A stretch of 64,000 nucleotides of DNA from Sporodiniella umbellata (lineage: Eukaryota > Mucoromycota > Mucoromycetes > Mucorales > Rhizopodaceae). A program made the translations under genes and the position numbers. The stretch covers positions 25,001-89,000 of the forward strand of contig JAIXMR010000073.1 in the NCBI GenBank assembly GCA_025677835.1, read 5' to 3'. Of the stretch, positions 57,946 to 64,000 are shown in pieces (within the stretch, counting starts at the first letter, position 1; each line of letters opens with the position of its first letter). Below the pieces are notes generated by a model. It ran no database searches, was not told where the DNA came from, and saw only the letters and a list, made by a program, of their open reading frames with translations.

Positions 57946-58488
57946 CCAGAATATTAATAAAGGTTGTGCTTATTGTATACTTTTAAATGCTTTGCAGTAA
58001 AGGTTAAGATGCAGCGATTCATAGTTGTTTAAAGTAAACAAAACTTCTTCGCCAATGAAAAAAAAATACGCTTCCAAAGGTCTAACAAGGCTTCTTGTCA
58101 GTATTTTTTAAAAATTAAAAATTTAAAAAATAGACAACATAGCAATTTAAGTAACGAGTTCATATAAAGTCACTGAAATACTGATACAAATGGCTGGTAT
58201 AATTTTCACATTTTGGTATTAATTGCTTAGTTACATACTAAGCGTATGAACAAGTTTTTGTAGAGCCCATTTGAAACTTCATAATCTCGCGTATACGCAA
58301 ATCGCTCACGAGCTGATAGAACCATAGTTCATGATCTTAAAGAGGAATCAGCAGTTTTTAAATACCTCTGTAAATATGCCTACTACTTTGTCATGAAAGG
58401 TTGTACGGTTGATCATTTTTCCACACTTCCCAAATAAATTAAAATTCTGCTACCGCCTCAAGTGTTTCTTTTTACTTATTAACAACAC
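57946..58488. other. intergenic region
   Basis: AT-rich interval between Sey1 and the beta-adaptin gene. No gene is seen. Confidence 0.6.
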
Positions 58489-61358
58489 ATGTCGCTAAGT
58501 AGACCAAGGTTTTTCACAACAAACAAAAGAGGTACGTTAGCAGAAAAGCAGAGCGCTTTCTTTCAAAATTCTCTTTTGAGAGCAACAGCAATTGAATCGA
58601 AAATGAAGCGTGTTTTGGTATTAATGGACTGGAAACTTTTAACATTTAGGCGAAAATTACGAGCTTAAATCAGAGCTTAACAGCGAATACCGCCATCATC
58701 GCAAAGATGCGGTCAAGAAAGTCATTGCAAACATGACAGTCGGCAAAGACGTGAGTGGACTTTTTCCAGATGTCTTGAAGAACATGCAGACAGAGGACCT
58801 TGAACTTAAGAAGTTGGTTTACCTTTACCTCATGAATTATGCTAAAACTCAACCAGAGCTTGTTATCTTGGCTGTTAATACCTTTGTGAAGGTAAACAAA
58901 AAACAATGTCAGTGTTTAGATAACTCTTCTTACACGTTATATACAGGATTCAGACGACCCAAACCCGTTGATTCGAGCACTATCGATTCGTACTATGGGT
59001 TGTTTGAGAGTTGACAAGATAATAGATTATTTGACTGAGCCACTCCGGAAATGTCTGAAGGTACTGCTAGTACTTTTTTTAGATTTAGTATCGTATACTT
59101 AACAGTCAATTAGGATGAAAACCCATACGTTAGAAAAACAGCTGCTGTATGTGTTGCAAAACTATACGACCTCAACCCCGAGTTAGCTGTAGAACAAGAT
59201 TTTGTAAACGCAGTAAAGGATATGATAGCTGACGTGAATCCTATGGTGGTAGCAAACGCTGTTGTTGCACTATCAGATATAAACGACGCCTCTCCAGGAA
59301 AAAATGTATTTGAGATCAATTCGAATATCGCACACAAACTGTTACATGCTCTCAACGAGTGTACCGAGTAAAGCAATTAAACAAAAGAGATACAAAATTG
59401 TTAGAGAAAAAGGATCTCTTACAGAATATTTTACGTTAGATGGGGCCAAATTGCCATTTTGACAGCTATTGCAGATTACAAAGTAGCTGACTCCAAAGAG
59501 GCTGAAAGCGTTTGTGACAGGGTTGTACCCAGACTACAACACGCTAACGGAGCTGTTGTTTTGGCTGCTGTTAAGGTATATGATCAACATAAACGTGGAA
59601 ATGCATACATCAAACTGAGCTATTTACTAGGTTTTAATGATCAATATGAAATACATTAAGGAAGAGGCTTTCAATAAGTCTGTTTGTCGAAAAATGGCAC
59701 CCCCCCTTGGTAGGTGAAATACCTACATGGCATTTTACTAACTTTGTTCCGACTCTTAGTTACATTGCTCTCAAGCCCTCCTGAAGTCCAGTATATTGCT
59801 TTGCGAAATATCAGTCTTATTCTTCAGAAACGACCTGAGGTCCTGAGTAACGAAATCAGAGTATTTTTCTGTAAATACAACGACCCTCCTTACGTCAAAT
59901 TAGAAAAACTTGAAATCATGATCAAGCTATGTAGCGAAAAAAACGTTGATCAGTTATTAAGTGAACTCAAGGAGTATGTAAATCGAAAAAAAAATAAGTA
60001 ACGGCTTACCAATTGCTTTTTTTTTTTTCAAGATACGCCAATGAGGTGGACGTGGATTTTGTTCGCAAGTCTGTACATGCAATTGGGCGCTGCGCCATCA
60101 AAATCGAAGAGGCAGCCGAGCGCTGTATCAACGTATTACTGGATTTGATCAATACAGGTGTCAGTTATGTTGTTCAAGAAGCCACTGTAGTTATAAAGGT
60201 AAAAAAAAAATCACCCTCTAGAAAAGCAGTTATACTGAACCTTCGCAGGATATATTCCGTAAATACCCCCAAAAATATGAAGGAATCATTCCCACACTAT
60301 GTGAAAATCTCGACGCTCTTGATGAACCGGAAGCAAAGGGCTCGCTAATTTGGATTATTGGCGAATATGCTGAAAGAATTGATAATGCAGACGATTTGAT
60401 CAATATTTTCTTGGAAAATTTCAAAGAAGAAAATGCTCAGGTATAGTCGATCAATTATATTTCTTTGTTAAATGTTGTTTAAGGTACAACTTCAACTGCT
60501 TACGGCCACTGTAAAACTGTTTTTAAAAAAACCATCAGAAAACCAAGACCTTGTACAGCGTGTTTTGCAAACAGCAACAACAGAGTGCGATAATGCGGAT
60601 ATTCGTGACAGAGCTTACGTGTATTGGCGATTGTTGTCAACTGACCCTCAAGCCGCAAAGGTAAGTACGAGTGTTGACATAACTGATATACTAAATATAA
60701 TATCGTAGGCAGTTGTTTTGAGCGATAAGCCTCCAATTGCCGGAGAAAACAATGGACTTTCTTCTGCACTGCTCGAATCCCTACTCTACGATATTGGTAC
60801 ATTGGCTTCAGTGTACCATAAACCCTCTGAAACCTTTATTGCTGGAAAGAAGTTTGGTGCGGACAATGTAAACAAGACAATTTCAGAGTAAGCTTTTTCT
60901 TGAAAAGGGAGCTATATTTATTTATTTTTTTTAGACATATTGAAGAGGAAGACATAAATGCCCCTCCTCCCCAAATACAAGCTGCTATAAAGAATAATGA
61001 TATAGGAAATCTCTTGGATTTAGACTGGGATCAGCCTGCGGCCGAGACACCAGTCTCGCCCGTTTTAGCAGAACAAAGCCAGCTTGGGTCTTTTGGAGAT
61101 TTACTATCGATCAATGAACCCACTTCTGTAGCGCCTCAAGCCAACACAACAGCCACTTCCAATAATATGAACGACATCATGAGCTTATTTAATTCTTCCT
61201 CTGTGTCAACAGGACAACATACTAGCACTATGGCTATAAACTCTTTTTCAAATGACCTACTTGGAGGCGATATTCTTTCTGCTCCGTCTGTAACAAACTC
61301 CTCCCTAGAGAAAACACAACAAGCTCCAGCAAAAGATCCATTTGCTGATTTATTTTAA
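58489..61358 (+). CDS. APL2: AP-1-type beta adaptin (large subunit, no ear domain)
   Basis: Large subunit of a clathrin adaptor (AP-1 at trans-Golgi/endosomes; AP-2 cannot be excluded). Start at 58489 ([20 protein letters not shown]). The trunk is highly conserved armadillo/[164 protein letters not shown] and [20 protein letters not shown]. After DILSAPSV the Ser/Thr-rich linker ends DPFADLF, with no appendage domain, as in yeast Apl2. DLLSINEP and LLDLDWD resemble clathrin-box DLL/LLDL motifs. About eleven introns, all GT..AG where checked. Confidence 0.93.
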
Positions 61359-61414
61359 ATAGAAAATAAAGTTAATTACGTGCTGTTTTTTATTAAAAAT
61401 AGTAGTCTTTTTTA

Positions 61415-62359
61415 TTAATTTTTTAAAGACACATCAAAAAATGGCATTAGCATTAACTCTTCATAACAGGCAGCAGCTGTGTTGTTGATAGTATCTGAGA
61501 AATTTATGTCATTGCTGATTGTTTTGTCTTGACTGAGAGAATCCGCTGGGGGCTTTCCTCCGCTACAGTACTCCAGAAGAAGGTCTGTGGGTTTTACATA
61601 TGTATAAGGGCTATGTAAAACAGGAGCGTCTGATACTAAAAAGATATCTTTACTGAAAGCGTTGTAAAAGTAATCTTCCTTTGGTTTTTGATCATGAAAA
61701 TTGCTTTCTTTGAACGGGTAAAACTCATTTTTTTCGAGCGCGTCCTCTTTACTGAAAGCCAATGAAGTAGGCTGTTGGAAGTCAAACAAAGGATATTCTG
61801 ATGGCTGACCAATGCTATTTTGATTTATACGCCAAGCTTGGTTAAATACATTAGGTTCAGGGAATGACAACAGACGAGGAGATGTATTGTGTGGCATATT
61901 ATTATATATTTGAACACTTTTCCAATAGCTTTTTACACTGTTTTCGTGCTGAAGAACAAAATCCTCTTCAGCTTTGGGATTTTCAGCGACAAGTAATGGG
62001 TCCAATACCTTGTGTTTGGTAGGATACACTTCAGATGAACTTGGTTTGGATATCTGTATAGTATCACTTTTTTCTTTCATCTTGTTTTTTTCTTTTCTTT
62101 TATTTTTTGCTCTTCTATTTTGAAACCAAGTTGTTACTATTTTTCGTGGTGTATCAATTAAAGTGGCAATTTGCTGTATCTTTTCTTGTGTTGGACTTGG
62201 GTTTGTTTTGTATTCTTTTTCTAAAATCTGTGATTCTTCAGGAGAAAATCGTCTTCTTTGTTTAACAGGAGTAATCCAAACATTTTCTTCCGCATTGCTT
62301 GTATCTCTAAGTGTATATATGTTCTCTTTTTTGTCCTTGAATGCACCCGGCGGCTTCAT
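61415..62359 (-). CDS. homeodomain transcription factor
   Basis: Single-exon gene of 314 residues. The homeodomain is at residues about 33-92: KQRRRFSPEESQILEKEYKT, NPSPTQEKIQQIATLIDTPR, IVTTWFQNRRAKNKRKEKNK, with the WFQNRRAK recognition helix. The N-terminus is short. The C-terminal two thirds are Asn/Ser/Pro-rich with no other domain. The Asn-51 of the recognition helix (WFQNR) is present, so DNA binding is expected. The target and role are unknown; fungal homeodomain proteins of this type often act in development. It ends 56 nt from the stop of the beta-adaptin gene on the other strand. Confidence 0.93.
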   Translation of the reverse strand: MKPPGAFKDKKENIYTLRDTSNAEENVWITPVKQRRRFSPEESQILEKEYKTNPSPTQEKIQQIATLIDTPRKIVTTWFQNRRAKNKRKEKNKMKEKSDTIQISKPSSSEVYPTKHKVLDPLLVAENPKAEEDFVLQHENSVKSYWKSVQIYNNMPHNTSPRLLSFPEPNVFNQAWRINQNSIGQPSEYPLFDFQQPTSLAFSKEDALEKNEFYPFKESNFHDQKPKEDYFYNAFSKDIFLVSDAPVLHSPYTYVKPTDLLLEYCSGGKPPADSLSQDKTISNDINFSDTINNTAAACYEELMLMPFFDVSLKN

Positions 62360-63273
62360 TTAATATTTTTCTTTCTTTTGAAAAAAAAAAAAGAAAGGGG
62401 AAAAGAAGTATAGTGTGATTACTTAAACACACATTAAAATTCGTACTTTATTGATATTTCACTAGAGACCTTCTAGACATGATAAATTATTTGAAGGACA
62501 AATCTTTAAAACGTAAATGATTTAGTGTTGCAAGTTGCGATCAGTAATTATATATACCTTAGTGATGCATAATTTCAAATCTATCAAGCACTATGTTGGA
62601 AGAGTAACCTATCCTTACTTGAAGCCTTTTATAAACCCGTATAGTCTTTGTAATATTATTTTCTACATTTCTTGGAGCTCTTTTACGTCTAACCCCCCCT
62701 TTTTTTTTTTATCTTTTTGATGAGCGCTTCCACGTCCTAAAGTAAATATAAAACTTTGAAGAAAGTGTTGATTCTTAAATATTCTGTAAAAAGCAAAAAA
62801 AGCTCTGCTCTTATCTTTAGCGATATATCCGTTTTGCTCGTATAACCATACTTTATGTTTGTGATGACAGACAATACCTAAGTTGTCTTCAGAAATCCCA
62901 AGTTGTTTTGTATTTTATATATACCTAAACGTGCCAAAGCAAGAGAAGTAGTAAGGGGATATGTGTCTTAAACTTTATTTTTTTTTTGCTTTACACAATG
63001 AGCTTGAAAGAAAACATCAATATAAACGAAGTAACTGGTGTAGGTAGCCAATATATATAGCAATAAAAAAGCCAAAGAAAAAAGAGTTTTTAAACAAATC
63101 CGTCACTCTTTAAAGTCGTGGTTAGACTCTGCTTGCTTTATTATTCATTTCTGCTTCCTCTAGTGTTCAATTTTAATTTTTCAGTTCAAACATAGACTAT
63201 GTATTTTGTTTGTCTCGATAACACGAGACATTTGAAAAGAAGTAGTCTGGTTTTTTTTTAGACTAACATTTTT
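62360..63273. other. AT-rich stretch, 5' flank of the homeodomain gene
   Basis: No gene is seen. A run of C and T (CCCCCCTTTTTTTTTTT) lies at about 62694-62711. Confidence 0.5.
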
Positions 63274-63700
63274 TCAACCGATAGGTACTTTTTTGCGAAT
63301 AGTGTTTTCTAAAAGAAAAAAAAAGGTTAAGAATAGAAACAGTAAATATGTACAAACAACAGACTTGAGAACAATAGTTGGTTTTTAAAGAACTATCTAA
63401 ATAAAAACGATGTTTTAAAAGGAAAAAAATATATTAACTAAATTATGCTTATTCAAATTACTTACCTAGATTTTTTTTTGATTGATTGTTAGATATCTGA
63501 TTAGAGTTGAGGGTTTTCAAAAATGCTTTAGACTTTTGAGTATTGGTATGAATAGCATATGTAAGCGATAGTGGCAAATTCTGGTACAATTGTGAGGAAC
63601 GTTTGACTGACGGAGAGAAAGGTGAAAATTCGATATCTACAGCTTTGCTTTTCTCTAGATCTACGGTTTTCAAAGAAAAAAGGCTTCTCAGTCGCCTTTT
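63274..63700 (-). CDS. two exons of an unrecognised gene (5' end not resolved)
   Basis: On the minus strand an open stretch from about 63700 to 63468 (RRLRSLFSLKTVDLEKSKAV, DIEFSPFSPSVKRSSQLYQN, LPLSLTYAIHTNTQKSKAFL) ends with CTA G|GTAAGT. A second exon starting after CTTTTAG at about 63310 continues ENTIRKKVPIG and stops at 63274, in phase (G|AA AAC). The sequence is basic, Ser/Lys-rich and of unknown family. No start ATG is seen before a TAA at about 63735, so the first exon is either farther right, outside the window, or wrongly read here. The clean in-phase junction is the main evidence that it is a gene. Confidence 0.45.
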
Positions 63701-64000
63701 TTTATTGTTCGCGTTATTGGATAGTAAATTTTAAAGATAAATTTACTGGTAGTATTTGCTATTTAACACCATGCTGTTACTGGCCAAAATATTATGTACT
63801 TCTTAGAGAAAAAGAGAAAGAGAAAAGATACAAAAATGTAAAAAAAAAATGCGTTTAAATTGTAGTCATTGTCGAATGAAGTATACACTACGATACCTAA
63901 ATTGGTATGTTTTGCATTTTTTGACCAGTATGACATTCTAGTAAAAAAGAAAAGGAAAACAATTGTTTTATTTTGTATTTCATAGACATCATATAAACGA

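Overview
The window is from a eukaryotic nuclear genome, most likely a Mucoromycota fungus (Mucorales-like). The evidence is protein-coding genes broken by many short introns (about 45-110 nt) with GTAAGT-type donors and pyrimidine-tract acceptors, fungal gene families (chitin deacetylase, Boi1/2-type polarity protein, UPF0658 Golgi protein, Sey1, Mdm20/Naa25), AT-rich intergenic DNA packed with A/T homopolymers, and decayed Tc1/mariner-like and LINE-like elements. No rRNA, tRNA or CRISPR was recognised. Only the homology-supported proteins are named; there was no database search, and exon junctions were worked out by eye from splice signals and reading phase.

Layout. 1-3255: gene-free AT-rich DNA. 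3256-16436: housekeeping genes on both strands: a four-TM membrane protein (-), splicing factor Cwf18 (+), ribosomal protein uL15/RPL28 (-), choline kinase (+), UPF0658 Golgi membrane protein (-), Fe-S scaffold NFU1 (-), an F-box/WD40 protein (-) and a 60-residue Cmc4 gene (-) split by two introns. 17810-23096: a SH3-SAM-PH-CH polarity protein (+), a LEA2-like single-pass membrane protein (+) and the RNA polymerase III subunit Rpc17 (-). 23660-25852: an 18-copy minisatellite with a nested GTAAAA microsatellite. 26071-30288: an accessory island with a putative PD-(D/E)XK-fold protein of a lineage-specific type and relics of Tc1-like transposases. 30289-45109: importin-7/8-type karyopherin (+), F-box/LRR protein (+), a GW/WG-rich acidic protein (+), NatB subunit Naa25/Mdm20 (+), PP2A B55 subunit (-) and ribosomal protein uL13/RPL16 (-). 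45110-49642: gene-poor, with a LINE reverse transcriptase relic. 49643-62359: secreted chitin deacetylase (+), NDUFAF6-like complex I assembly factor (+), a second Tc1-like relic, Sey1 (+), AP-1 beta adaptin (+) and a homeodomain protein (-). 62360-64000: mostly gene-free, with two exons of an unrecognised gene.

The genes are not an operon-like set; it is ordinary eukaryotic gene order. Some functions touch each other loosely: cell wall and polarity (chitin deacetylase, Boi-like, PP2A-B55), membrane biology (choline kinase, Sey1, AP-1, UPF0658), mitochondria (NFU1, Cmc4, NDUFAF6). The most unusual pieces are the homogeneous minisatellite beside the PD-(D/E)XK-like gene (which has a predicted stop codon formed exactly at a splice junction), the C-terminal calponin-homology-like domain on the Boi-type protein, the GW/WG-rich candidate Argonaute-binding protein, and a choline kinase with Gln in place of the Brenner-motif His.
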